A stretch of DNA of 64,000 bases. Source: Actinacidiphila oryziradicis (GTDB lineage: Bacteria > Actinomycetota > Actinomycetes > Streptomycetales > Streptomycetaceae). The translations under genes and the position numbers were made by a program. The DNA is taken from NCBI RefSeq assembly GCF_005047355.1, contig NZ_SUMC01000014.1, positions 60,503 to 124,502 of the forward strand, given 5' to 3'. The notes under the pieces were generated by a model that had not been told where the DNA came from, made no database searches, and saw nothing but the letters and a program-made list of their open reading frames with translations. Numbering within the stretch: the first letter of the stretch is position 1; every line of letters begins with the position of its first letter. Positions 52,301-59,679 of this stretch are shown here, piece by piece.

Positions 52301-53792
52301 CGGCCATCGCGGCGACCATCGCCGAGGAGCGCTCGTCGTGAACGCCGCCCGCGAAGAACATCTCGATCCGCTCCGCGGTGCCGTCGTCCGCGCCGGCCAG
52401 GAAGTCCTCGACCACCGCGAGCTGCGCCTCCCACAGCGGGAAGCTGTTGCGCGGCCCGACGTGGCCGCCGCACTCGGAGCCCTCGAAGACGAACCGGCGG
52501 GCTCCGGCGTCCAGGAACTGCCGCAGCAGCCCCGGCGAGGGCACATGCAGGAAGGTCCTGATCCCGGCCTGCTCCAGCGCCTCGGCCTGGGACGGACGGC
52601 CGCCCGCGATGATCGCGTGCGAGGGCCGGAGCTCACGCACGGCTTCGAGCTGGGCGGTTCTGGTCTCCTCCGGCGCGAAGCCGAGTACACCGACGCCCCA
52701 GGGCTTCCCGGCCACGACGGCGCGGGTCTCCTCCAGCGTCGCGCGGGTCTGCTCACGGTTGGCGAGCGCCAGCGCGATGAACGGCAGGGCGCCGTCCCCG
52801 GCGACGGCGGCCGCGAACCGCGCCTGGTCGCTGACCCTGGTCATCGGCCCCTGGGCGACGGGTAGCCGGGTGCCGAGCGCCCGGCTCATCGGGGAGCCGG
52901 GACGCAGCGCCCGGGCCGGCGCGTCGTCCCGGACGAGGTCCCGCACCGCGGTGCTCACCGCGCGGACCGCCCGGGCGGCATCGCCCCAGCGTTCGGCGAA
53001 GCGGGCGGCGAGGAATCCGTCCTGGCCCACCGGCAGCAGCTGGGTGCGCAGGTCCTGTGCGCCGAGCAGTCCGGAGACCGGCGCCTCGGCCGGGATGTTC
53101 GGGGCGTCCGGGCCACGGCGGTGCAGCACCCGGTGACCGGCCATGACAACCGTCTCCGAGCCGTCCATGGAACGCAGCGCGGCGGCCGTCGCCTCCGGAA
53201 GCCCGGATTCGGCCAGCAGCGCCAGCTGGCTGTCCAGCACGACCCCGGCCGCCCCGCCGGCCACGGAGGCGGCCGCCGTACGCGGGCCGATGCCACCGCA
53301 GGCCCAGACCGGGAGGTCCACGCCGGGCTCGGCGAGCAGGTGCTGCAGAAGGACAAAGGTGCTGAGCTCCCCTATCCGGCCGCCGCTCTCGCTGCCCCGG
53401 GCGATGAGGCCGTGCGCCCCGGCGCGGACGGCTTCGAGGGCCTGCTCCAGGCTGGTTACCTCGGCCAGCACCCGGTAGCCGGCGGCGACATCGCCGATCT
53501 GCCATGGCGAGTCCACGCCGAGAATCACGGTGTGCGGGCCGCCACCGGCCCCCTCACCGGGAGCAAGATCGCCGGGGCCGAGCCGGCAGTGGGTGCCGAC
53601 CCGTACGCCGAAGGGGCCGGGCGCCCAACGTCGGATTCGCGCCAACGCCTCCCTGGCCCTTCGGTCGCCCGTACCCAGATCGAGCACCCCGAGCCCACCG
53701 GCGCGGCTTACCGAAGCGGCAAGCCTGGCGTCTGGTTCACCGAATGGGGTGATACCGATGACTGTGTCCGCGACCTGCACAGCAGACGTCAT
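46380..53792 (-). CDS. PUFA-synthase-like megasynthase: tandem NMO/PfaD-like domains-KS-AT-ACP-KR
   Basis: 2470 aa from ATG 53792 (GGAG 5 nt upstream; longer starts lack a site). Residues 1-665 hold two successive nitronate-monooxygenase/PfaD-like TIM barrels: the first with ARGSESGGRIGE (~131-142), the second with LPVAQGPMTRVSD and FEGSECGGHVGP (~436-447), the FMN enoyl-reductase type used by PUFA synthases. KS (~678-1120): Cys866, His1001, His1041. AT (~1378-1700): Ser1471 in GHSYGE and CAFHSPL, a malonyl-type motif. ACP (~1848-1935): SIDSIKR with Ser1887, the motif typical of PUFA-synthase carriers. KR (~2190-2470): VGGARGIT and YAAAND with Tyr2384. First gene of the six-gene operon. Confidence 0.93.
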   Translation of the reverse strand: MTSAVQVADTVIGITPFGEPDARLAASVSRAGGLGVLDLGTGDRRAREALARIRRWAPGPFGVRVGTHCRLGPGDLAPGEGAGGGPHTVILGVDSPWQIGDVAAGYRVLAEVTSLEQALEAVRAGAHGLIARGSESGGRIGELSTFVLLQHLLAEPGVDLPVWACGGIGPRTAAASVAGGAAGVVLDSQLALLAESGLPEATAAALRSMDGSETVVMAGHRVLHRRGPDAPNIPAEAPVSGLLGAQDLRTQLLPVGQDGFLAARFAERWGDAARAVRAVSTAVRDLVRDDAPARALRPGSPMSRALGTRLPVAQGPMTRVSDQARFAAAVAGDGALPFIALALANREQTRATLEETRAVVAGKPWGVGVLGFAPEETRTAQLEAVRELRPSHAIIAGGRPSQAEALEQAGIRTFLHVPSPGLLRQFLDAGARRFVFEGSECGGHVGPRNSFPLWEAQLAVVEDFLAGADDGTAERIEMFFAGGVHDERSSAMVAAMAAPLTARGAAVGVLMGTAYLFTEEAVGCGAVQPLFQQQVVAATRTTLLETAPGHATRCVPSPFSDGYRVIEAELRAGGVPDRRIWEELERLNVGRLRIASKGVERDGGGELAPVDEDRQLAEGMFMAGEVAVLRSVTTTIGALHRSVASGAADFLVGQAAVVRERLGMGPAGEQAEPAPPAPLDVAVVGMACMFPQAPDLAAFWSNILSGTDSVGEVPADRWDPAVHYSDEPGGATPSKWGGFLPRIPFDPLRYGIPPTSLGSIEPVQLLALEAARRALEDAGYGDKGRTFDRSRTSVVFGAEAGSDLSNAATLRAVLPSYYGQVPESLDGQLPRLTEDSFPGMLSNVISGRIANRLDLGGANFTVDAACASSLAAVDVACKELVGGTSDVVLCGGADLHNGINDYVLFSSVHALSPTGRSRAFDSSADGIALGEGVACVVLKRLTDAERDGDRIYGVIKGVGSSSDGRSLGLTAPRPEGQRSALERAYRNAGISPADVGLVEAHGTGTVVGDRTELSILGEVFTEAGARAGGCVLGSVKSQIGHTKCAAGLAGLIKTTLALYTGVKPPTLHVERPNSAWEEESSPFAFHSQARPWAAPPAERIAGLSAFGFGGTNFHVVLRAHGDATPPAHGLDTWPTELFTFRGTDRAAACRAIDDLVKVAETDGRPWRLRDLALSASRRSDARHDPVQVAVVATDLDGLIGALRRALAGEHDPAAGIHLAGQGQAAGTGGLPGGSGRIPAAARPAATRGVVESSTHDQLRGPGGPVAEAAAGAVPGTRPEDGAGAAAAERPALLAPAAAGGDGPAAGIRHTPAGPIPQAGLPAPGEAHAGAAATAGPRPTAAGPAPVGAGRPAAGGGVATADAGQALAGPHQPAAAEGKVAFLFPGQGSQRPGMFADAFIAFPELQHYLELGRDHADALYPPTAFDDAGRDRQQAGITDTRVAQPALGIVGLAAHDLLTRAGVRPDMAAGHSYGELVALCAAGAITPETLLELSAERAAAILAAAGEDPGTMAAVAAGAEDVGRALRDADPSGTVVIANRNSPRQTVISGPTEAVGTAVRLLREAGYGAKRIPVACAFHSPLVAGAGDRFAEALAGRPVRAFEFPVWSNRTAAPYHDDPDAVRAELAAQIGAPVGFVAQIEAMYEAGARVFVEAGPGSVLTRLVAQILGDRPHRTVVCEPRRGSGLRGFLDALAQLAVAGLPVRTGWLFQGRDAVDAGRTGAPKRPGWTVDGQLVRTAAGELLPGALAPARRVVEMTVTTNHTDDASAGKDALISEFLRTSREMVAAQRDVLLTYFGGVPGERILAPAAVNPFPQAVPAGLPAAPQPVLQLVPEPEPEPEPVTAPAAGAVTEADVLRMVLEIISERTGYPVDMIEPDLDLEADLSIDSIKRAEIAGELAKRLGAGGGTDVAGLDDAELEELAKARTAAAVTGWLAARLAAPAEQPDEPGQPQRPEPPAALPRAAAAQEPVPVTGEAPKRFQLRPVLLEQPDGTADLSSVLAGNRFVLLGDGDGGSAAGEIATRFAAYGADAVAFDREYLITENDGQVDGVLYLDPLATAQPPVLPDAFPVLQAALRRTPRWLLAVRAADGDSPGLRSAGLHGFFRTVAREYPETVARVVELEPGGAGAPSDVAEALLAELLAAGRDPVVLRTAAGRHGLELVETPMGTLGTTGAGPAGDGAAEAAAIGLDRESVVLLVGGARGITAKFAAALAQASRCRIELLGRTPAPTEAEEPATSAARNRAALRAVLASRSGGGSPAEINRSADLILAQREIAATLEELKALGSEARYRSVDFREADAVLQAVKEIHAEHGRLDGVVYAAGVIEDRLIAEKTAESFQRVYGTKVSGAGTLLTALEELPNGPSFAVLFGSISAALGNRGQVDYAAANDALQSLGASWAARTGHRALTVHWGPWAPTGGHTGMVSPELGREYARRGVKLIDPEEGTAALLRELAWGEESAGTVVYTSSGW

Positions 53793-54273
53793 GATTCTCC
53801 GAATAATCGGTAGCATTGCGCGGTGGGGGGATTTCGGGGCGCACAAATGACACATCGACGTGCGAAGTCAAGTGTTTGCCCTGAGCAGTGCTAGGAACTG
53901 ACGTGCGAAGCCACACGGAAGCTAGCGCCGATGTTACCTGTCGGTCAATATCGCCGAAGCTTTTCGGCACCCCACCGAATCGATTCAGCCACACCGAAAC
54001 AGTCGCCCCAAGCGCCGAAAAACCGACCAATTCTACTCAGCTATGCGACTAGTCGGACGGCAGCAGTACAAACGCGTCAAAATGCTCGGCGATTTCATGC
54101 ACCCCTCATGCCGTCGAAACACAACCGGGGGCGCGGCGTAACTTTGTAAACAGTGCATGACCATGCTGGATCGTCAAGATCGAGCCACCCCCCTACAAGC
54201 CGATCCCGCCGACGTTGGAGGCGCGCCGCCAGGCGCAGCCCCGCGCGGCCGCGGGCACTGTCGGGGCGGCCTC
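53793..54273 (-). promoter_or_regulatory. Relatively AT-rich promoter region of the synthase operon
   Basis: About 480 bp without a gene between the amine oxidase stop and the first synthase. It is clearly richer in A+T than the flanks and contains repeated motifs: GACGTGCGAAG at 53857-53867 and again at 53903-53913, and CACCGAA at 53973-53979 and 53992-53998 (19 bp apart). These could bind a regulator of the operon. No regulator gene is inside the cluster, so control may come from elsewhere. Exact promoter elements could not be fixed by eye. Confidence 0.55.
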
Positions 54274-56256
54274 TCAGTGGCGATGGCCGTCGGCGTCGGC
54301 GTGGCAGTGATGCGCCGCTTCGGACGGCGGCAAGTCGAGCGCCGGGTTGCCGTCGAAGAACCCGCTCGGCTTGAGCGTGAAGCCGATATGACTGACGGGC
54401 ATGACCGGCCAGTCCTCCGGGCGTACGACGTGATGGGCGCCGAAGGTGTACCAGAGCACGATGTCGGTGTTCTCCAGCGGGCGGTCGGCCGCCGCGTACA
54501 CGGGCAGGCCCAGGCCACCGGGGCTCTGGTACGGGTAGTCACCGGCGGCGTAGCGCTCGGCGGGGTCGTAGGCGGTGACCCAGAGATGGCTGGCAGTGAA
54601 GCCGGCCCGGTCAGCGAAGACCGCGTCCGGCGCGTACATCGGCACGGTGTTGCTGCCGGGCATCAGGGCGTAGCCGGTGGGCTCGCCGAGTTCGGAGAGC
54701 CGGCCGGGGTTCTCGATCTTCCAGTAACGGGCCCTGAACGGGTCGATCCGCCGCTGGGCGAGGGACTCGGACGCCAGGACCGTGGCCCGGGTCTCCCAGG
54801 CGTTGCGATGCGGGTTGCCGGGGCCGGGCGGGCTGGTGACGGAGTCGATCTCGACAACGGAGTTGGCCGGGCCGTCGATGCTCATGTCGATACGGACGCA
54901 GAAGAAGTGCTGGTGGTGCGGTCCGTAAAGGCCGGGTGCCACCAGCGTCCCGTGCCGGGGTTTCTCCCCGACCGGGAGCGCCGCCGTCGAGATGACACCG
55001 GTCAGCTTGACCTCATACTCGATCGTGCCGTCGTTGTACAGGTACCAGAAGTAGCCGTACTCATAATTGCCGACAGTAGCGATCGAGGAGATGACAAGCC
55101 GCCGCCTGCGCCGCACCTCGACCGCACCGGTGCGGAAGTCGGTGTGCTTCCAGGCGATGCCCGCGTCTTCCTCGTGCATACAGACGGCGTTGGGGATGGT
55201 GACCGCCTTGCCGTCCTGATCATTGACGACCCCGTCGAAGTAACGGATGTGCCCGACGCAGTCGCAACCCAGAGTGAGGGAATTGGCGAGCCAGCCGACG
55301 CCGTACTCGCCCTGGTCGAAAACGTTCTTGAAACGGTGGGTCGGCGCCGGGTCCCCGTACGGGACGTACATCTCGGACAGGGAAGCGCGGTAGAGGATGG
55401 GGCGGACGGTGCCCCGGTCCTCGTACGCGACCTGGTGGAGCACCAGCCCTTCGCGCGGTGTGAAGCCGATCCGCAGCCGCCATTTCTGCCAGCGCACCTC
55501 GTGTCCGTCCACGGTGAAGCTGGGTCCGTCCGGCTGGGTGATCTCGATCGCCCGGACGCCGTCGCGGTACGCCGGGTACGCGGGCACGTTCTCCGGCGCG
55601 AACTGGAACTCCGCCTCGTAGTTCCCCGGCCGTGGCGGCAGCGGTACGACGCCGTGGTCCTGCACCTCGGCCACCGCGCCCTCGTCCAGGTCGACGACGA
55701 CGATCAGGCCCTCGACCGGCCGGGCGTAGCCGTGCTCGCCCGGCGCCGAACGCACCCAGGTGAGCGGCCGGGCGATGCGCCGCACCGACGCGTCGTCCTC
55801 CGGGCCGGTCCAGCTCGACGCCCACGGGTCGATCATCGCGAGGGAGAAGTCCTCGACGCCGCGCCGGCGCATCGCCTCCTGCCAGCGCGGGTCGGCGCGG
55901 ACGATGTCCTCGCAGGACAGGAACTCCTCCGCGGTGATGGAGGGTTGCACGCCTTCGATGTGGCGCCAGTCGACTAGGTCACCGGTGGTGAGCGACACCA
56001 CCGCCTCGTAGGTGTGCCGCTCCGCGCGCTCGTACAGCACCACGAACGCCTCGCGCGGGAGCGGTGTGTCGCCTGGCCGCCACGCCGTCACCTCGGGCTT
56101 GGGAGGTTCGTGCAGGGTGACGAAGACAAAGCGGGCCGTCGGCGCGAGGCCCTTCAGCTCGCGCAGCAGGGCGCTCGCCACCGCGACCTCCCCGGCGGAC
56201 AACGGTTCCAGTGGGTGACCCACATGCACAGTGGGCGCCGGAAAGGTAGCGGTCAT
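54274..56256 (-). CDS. Copper/topaquinone primary-amine oxidase
   Basis: 660 aa, normal for bacterial copper amine oxidases. The topaquinone precursor is Tyr398 in TVGNYEY, the catalytic base Asp314 is in FDQGEYG, and copper ligands are His448 and His450 in HHQHFFCVRIDM plus the histidine in PVSHIGFTLKP. It oxidises primary amines (tyramine, phenethylamine, histamine type) to aldehydes with release of NH3 and H2O2. No signal peptide. It is 12 nt downstream of an APC permease gene, forming an amine uptake-oxidation pair. Confidence 0.95.
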   Translation of the reverse strand: MTATFPAPTVHVGHPLEPLSAGEVAVASALLRELKGLAPTARFVFVTLHEPPKPEVTAWRPGDTPLPREAFVVLYERAERHTYEAVVSLTTGDLVDWRHIEGVQPSITAEEFLSCEDIVRADPRWQEAMRRRGVEDFSLAMIDPWASSWTGPEDDASVRRIARPLTWVRSAPGEHGYARPVEGLIVVVDLDEGAVAEVQDHGVVPLPPRPGNYEAEFQFAPENVPAYPAYRDGVRAIEITQPDGPSFTVDGHEVRWQKWRLRIGFTPREGLVLHQVAYEDRGTVRPILYRASLSEMYVPYGDPAPTHRFKNVFDQGEYGVGWLANSLTLGCDCVGHIRYFDGVVNDQDGKAVTIPNAVCMHEEDAGIAWKHTDFRTGAVEVRRRRRLVISSIATVGNYEYGYFWYLYNDGTIEYEVKLTGVISTAALPVGEKPRHGTLVAPGLYGPHHQHFFCVRIDMSIDGPANSVVEIDSVTSPPGPGNPHRNAWETRATVLASESLAQRRIDPFRARYWKIENPGRLSELGEPTGYALMPGSNTVPMYAPDAVFADRAGFTASHLWVTAYDPAERYAAGDYPYQSPGGLGLPVYAAADRPLENTDIVLWYTFGAHHVVRPEDWPVMPVSHIGFTLKPSGFFDGNPALDLPPSEAAHHCHADADGHRH

Positions 56257-56268
56257 ACGGGGATCTCC

Positions 56269-57846
56269 TCAACCCAGGACGGGCTCGGCCTTGGCCGCGG
56301 CCTCGTCAGCCGGATCGGCGAGGCTGAAGTGGCCCAGCTCCGCGTACTGTCCGGGCTTCTTCGCCCGCATCCACAGAGCGATGCCGACGCCGAGCAGGAA
56401 CATCACGATGACGACCTCGGGCAGGTACTTGATGAACGGCACGTCACCCGCACCGGCCAGCACCGTGCGGTTGTCGATGAGCAGATAGCAGGCGCCGATC
56501 ATGGCCGCGGCGCCGACGACCGGGGCGACCAGAGTGGTCAGCCAGTGGAAGCTGTCGCGGGCGGCGGTGAGGAAGTAACGGATGATCGCGAACGAGGTCA
56601 GTGCCTGCACTCCGAGGATGCCGAGCACGCCCATCAGCGGCGCCCAGGTGCCCAGCTTGGTCAGGGCGGCCATAGTGCTGCTGTCGTAGACGGTGAAGCC
56701 CAGGACGATCGCGCCGACCAGGAGCGTGACGGTCATGGACGCGACGGCCGGGCTGTGGTGCTTGGAGGTACGGGCCAGCGGCGCGGGCGCCACACCCTCG
56801 CGGCCCAGCGAGAACAGGTACCGGGCGGCGGTGTTGTAGAACGCCATGGCGCACGCGAAGGGGCTGACGATGGCCAGCACCTGCATCACCACCACGAGCC
56901 AGTGCCCGACGAAGGTCTCGGCCAGCGGGTAGAAGGCCGAGGCGTACTTGCCCGCGATCTGGTCCTTGACCGCCTGGGCTGACTGGGACAGGCCCCAGCC
57001 GGAGACGAAGGCGTAGGAGACGATCATGTACAGCACGCCGAGGCCGATCACCGAGCCGTAGGTGGCGGTCTTGGCGATGCGGTGCGGATCGCGGGACTCC
57101 TCGGCGTAGTTCGGCGCCATTTCGAAGCCGACCCAGGACCAGAAAGCGGCGAAGAGCGCCACACCGGCGGCGGCCGTGCCGAAGGTGTGGGCCGCGGCGG
57201 TGTTGCCGAAGACCGCGGCCGGGTTCATGGGCTTGGCGGACAGGCCATGTGCCCCGCCCTTGAACAGCACACCCGCCGAGAGGATGACCAGGGCCAGGAC
57301 CTCCGCGACGAGGGAGACGCCCAGGATCCTGGTGGTCAGTTCGATGTGGAACCAGGCCAGCACGGTCATCAGGGCCAGCGCGGCGAACATGTAGACCCAC
57401 ACCGGGATCTTCACACCGGTCCAGGACTCGACGCTGGTCGCCGCGAAGTAGCCCATCACGCCGATGACCGAGGCCGAGAAGAGCATGTAGCAGAGCGCGA
57501 TCAGCACGCCGGAGCCAACGCCGGTGATCTTGCCGAGGCCCCTGGTGATGAAGGTGTAGAAGCCACCGGCGGAGGTCACCCGGCGGCTCATCGCGATGTA
57601 GCCGACGGAGAAGATCGTCAGCGCGAGGGTAGCCAGCAGGAACGCGGCCGGCGCGGCGTAGCCGCCGCCCATGACCGCGACGGGCACGTTGAACAGCATC
57701 GCCGTCATGGGCGCGGCACCCGTGACGATGCAGAAGATGACGCCGGGCAGGCCCAGTGCGCCCGAGGCCAGTCGGTGGGGTGCCGCGGCGGTGGAGGTGG
57801 TCGCGTCCGCAGGGATGGTAGCGGTCGGCAGGGGCACGTCTGTCAT
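56269..57846 (-). CDS. APC-family amino acid/amine permease
   Basis: 525 aa with about 12-13 transmembrane helices. The first helix region LGLPGVIFCIVTGAAPMTAML and the segment VGYIAMSRRVTSAGGFYTFITRGLGKITG are characteristic of APC transporters; FWSWVGFEMAPNYAEESRDPHR is the family's helix 6 and following loop. The 12-nt gap to the amine oxidase gene indicates co-transcription; its substrate is therefore probably an amine or amino acid that the oxidase degrades. Confidence 0.92.
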   Translation of the reverse strand: MTDVPLPTATIPADATTSTAAAPHRLASGALGLPGVIFCIVTGAAPMTAMLFNVPVAVMGGGYAAPAAFLLATLALTIFSVGYIAMSRRVTSAGGFYTFITRGLGKITGVGSGVLIALCYMLFSASVIGVMGYFAATSVESWTGVKIPVWVYMFAALALMTVLAWFHIELTTRILGVSLVAEVLALVILSAGVLFKGGAHGLSAKPMNPAAVFGNTAAAHTFGTAAAGVALFAAFWSWVGFEMAPNYAEESRDPHRIAKTATYGSVIGLGVLYMIVSYAFVSGWGLSQSAQAVKDQIAGKYASAFYPLAETFVGHWLVVVMQVLAIVSPFACAMAFYNTAARYLFSLGREGVAPAPLARTSKHHSPAVASMTVTLLVGAIVLGFTVYDSSTMAALTKLGTWAPLMGVLGILGVQALTSFAIIRYFLTAARDSFHWLTTLVAPVVGAAAMIGACYLLIDNRTVLAGAGDVPFIKYLPEVVIVMFLLGVGIALWMRAKKPGQYAELGHFSLADPADEAAAKAEPVLG

Positions 57847-57984
57847 TGCGCCTCACTGTGAAAATGGCCGGGCGAATGGTCTGGCTTGGTGCGGAACGGT
57901 AGGCACACGGCGTTGCGCCAAGATTGCCTGGCCGTAAAAGCGGAGTCCCGATTGCGGCGCGCCTGCGGCGGGCCCCGGTTCTAC

Positions 57985-58180
57985 GTGCGGGCCGGTGGCC
58001 AGGTTGTGCCCACCCTCCCCCAGCTTTCGGCCGGGAGGTGCCCCCATCTCGCTTCGCTCGCCCTGCGGAACGCCTGCCCACAACGGTCGACCATCCCAGC
58101 CCGTCCGTTTGAGGACCTGGGAGTCTCCCCACGCCCGCAGGGCGTAGGGGGCGGGCATGTCACCACGCGGGGCGGCCGGG
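57985..58180. repeat. Streptomyces-type intergenic repeat, copy 2
   Basis: The 434-bp gap between the APC permease start and the next gene (57847-58280) holds a second copy of the sequence at 37621-37850, matching in blocks such as GGTTGTGCCCACCCTCCCCC, TCTCGCTTCGCTCGCCCTGC and GTTTGAGGAC, with small deletions. The permease promoter must lie on its 57847-57985 side. No gene is seen. Confidence 0.65.
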
Positions 58181-58280
58181 CCTGCAAAGGCTCGCCGCCG
58201 AGGGAGCGTGGGTTCTGGCGTGCGACGTGCTGGGCCCGATTCGGCGGCGTCTCACCGTCCGGGGGCGCCCGGTCCCGGCG

Positions 58281-59663
58281 CTACCGGTTGAAAGCGCCTT
58301 GATAGCGCCGGGGGTCGGTGGCGCGCATGGTGGCCGAGACGTTCGTCTGGTTGAAGCCCTTGAAGCCGCCCCGGCGGGCGAGGTTCTCCAGGTGGGAGCC
58401 CGGGGCGCCGTTCGCGGCGAACTCCTCCGCCTTGGCTGCGTCCAGCAGCCCGGCCGCGGTCAGCCGGGCCAGGCGTTCACGCGGCACCGGCCAGTGTTCG
58501 GCCTCGGTGAACGCCTGCCGGAGGTGGGCGAAGTCGGAGAAGGGCCGCATGTGGCCGACGCCCAGCAGGGCCAGGTCGTCACGGAGCCGGTCGAAGTCGA
58601 ACTGGCCCTCCAGATGATGCATGCCCGCCACAAGGATGGACTCGCCGTGCAGGGCGCACCACAGGCCCACGGTGCCCAGCTCCTCCCTCGGGGCCAGCGC
58701 GCCCCCGGCGAAGTCGATCTCGACCTCGGCGGGGGCGAGGTCCACGTCGGCGAAGATCACACCCCCGTTGCCCGGGTGTTCGAGCACCTGCGCGCCCCAG
58801 CCCGCCTCGGCGCCCGCGTAGAACCGCTCGCGCAGCCGGAAGCCGAGGGCGCCGAACACCCGCATGAGCGGGTAGAACGCCGCCCGGCCGCTGCGGAAGG
58901 TGTGGTGGTCGTTGTTGCCCCAGCCCAGCCCCAGCCGGTCCTGCCGGGCGTGTTGCAGTACGGCGGCGGTGTTACGGCGCTGCCAGTAGCGCCGCTCGAT
59001 CTCCAGGGCGTAGCTGCCCGCGAGGTCGGCACCGATCAGCTCCGTCATCCGCTCGGCAGTGCCGACGAGCCGCTCGACAGCGTCGGCGCCGTCCCAGGTG
59101 CGGGGACGCTCGGCCCACAACCGCCAGGCGGCGTACGCGCGGGCGCTCCGCTCTCCGTCGAACGATTCCGGCTGGACTCCGCACGCCCAGGAGCGTCGTT
59201 CGACGCCGGACAGGGCGACGCCGCTCCCGTCCGACACCACGGCTCGGCGCAGGCCGGACAGCGGGGCCCCCTCGACACCCCGGTCGGAGGCGTGCGCCGC
59301 GGCGAAGGCGGCGCTGTCGTCGACCCGCAGTGCGACGGCCCGGCCGCGCTGCGGGACGATCGCCGGCAGCTGCGCCCCGGGGTGCCGCCATACGCCGGGG
59401 CGGGTGCCGTGGCCCTCGATGTAGCCGCACTCCGACAACCGCCCGGGATCGACGGGGCCGCCGAGATGGTCCAGCCAGTCGTGCAGGCGGGTGGAGGTCC
59501 CCGACTCCAGCCGCGCGGCCAGCCGGGCCAGGTCCGCGTTCCGTTCGCATGCCTCTTCCACGAGGGTCGCGACCAGGCTTTCCGCTGCCTCGTGGAGTGT
59601 CCACTCCGTGTTCACGACTCGGTTCACGACTCGGTTCACGGCTTGGTTCACGGCTTGGTTCAC
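58281..59663 (-). CDS. Protein of unknown function (460 aa)
   Basis: The best start is GTG 59663, with AAGGAG 6 nt upstream. The first 17 residues are repeats (VNQA, VNQA, VNRV, VNRV, VN) encoded by a 12-bp tandem repeat, so four more in-frame GTGs follow. The body is soluble. The segment LGLGWGNNDHHTFRSGRAAF, RLRERFYAGAEAGWGAQVLE and GVIFADVDLAPAEVEIDFAG recalls a metal-binding vicinal-oxygen-chelate pattern (His, Glu, Asp), and FKGFNQTNVSATMRATDPRR closes the protein. I do not recognise the family. It lies beside amine-oxidase genes and flavoprotein debris; a catabolic enzyme is possible but unsupported. Confidence 0.75.
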   Translation of the reverse strand: MNQAVNQAVNRVVNRVVNTEWTLHEAAESLVATLVEEACERNADLARLAARLESGTSTRLHDWLDHLGGPVDPGRLSECGYIEGHGTRPGVWRHPGAQLPAIVPQRGRAVALRVDDSAAFAAAHASDRGVEGAPLSGLRRAVVSDGSGVALSGVERRSWACGVQPESFDGERSARAYAAWRLWAERPRTWDGADAVERLVGTAERMTELIGADLAGSYALEIERRYWQRRNTAAVLQHARQDRLGLGWGNNDHHTFRSGRAAFYPLMRVFGALGFRLRERFYAGAEAGWGAQVLEHPGNGGVIFADVDLAPAEVEIDFAGGALAPREELGTVGLWCALHGESILVAGMHHLEGQFDFDRLRDDLALLGVGHMRPFSDFAHLRQAFTEAEHWPVPRERLARLTAAGLLDAAKAEEFAANGAPGSHLENLARRGGFKGFNQTNVSATMRATDPRRYQGAFNR

Positions 59664-59670
59664 GGTTCGC
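59611..59670. repeat. 12-bp tandem repeat over the start of the unknown gene
   Basis: On the plus strand: TTCACGACTCGG twice, TTCACGGCTTGG twice, then a fifth partial unit TTCACGGTTCGC. On the coding strand each unit begins with GTGAAC, giving in-frame GTG codons at 59663, 59651, 59639, 59627 and 59615. The first lies at correct distance from AAGGAG. Unit number could change by slippage without breaking the frame. Confidence 0.85.
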
Positions 59671-59679
59671 TCCTTGGTC

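Noticed and set aside
50028-52865. A 945-codon plus-strand open frame opposite the first synthase
   Set aside because: Antisense shadow of the NMO and KS domains with compositionally biased sequence and no ribosome binding site of note.
46380-53792. Modular PKS module reading of the first synthase
   Set aside because: No docking domains or thioesterase, an FMN-type reductase instead of an MDR enoyl reductase, and an IDSIK carrier motif all point to an iterative PUFA-like synthase.
59611-59670. Short tandem repeats as a possible CRISPR array
   Set aside because: Units are 12 bp, contiguous and without spacers; they are part of a coding sequence start.
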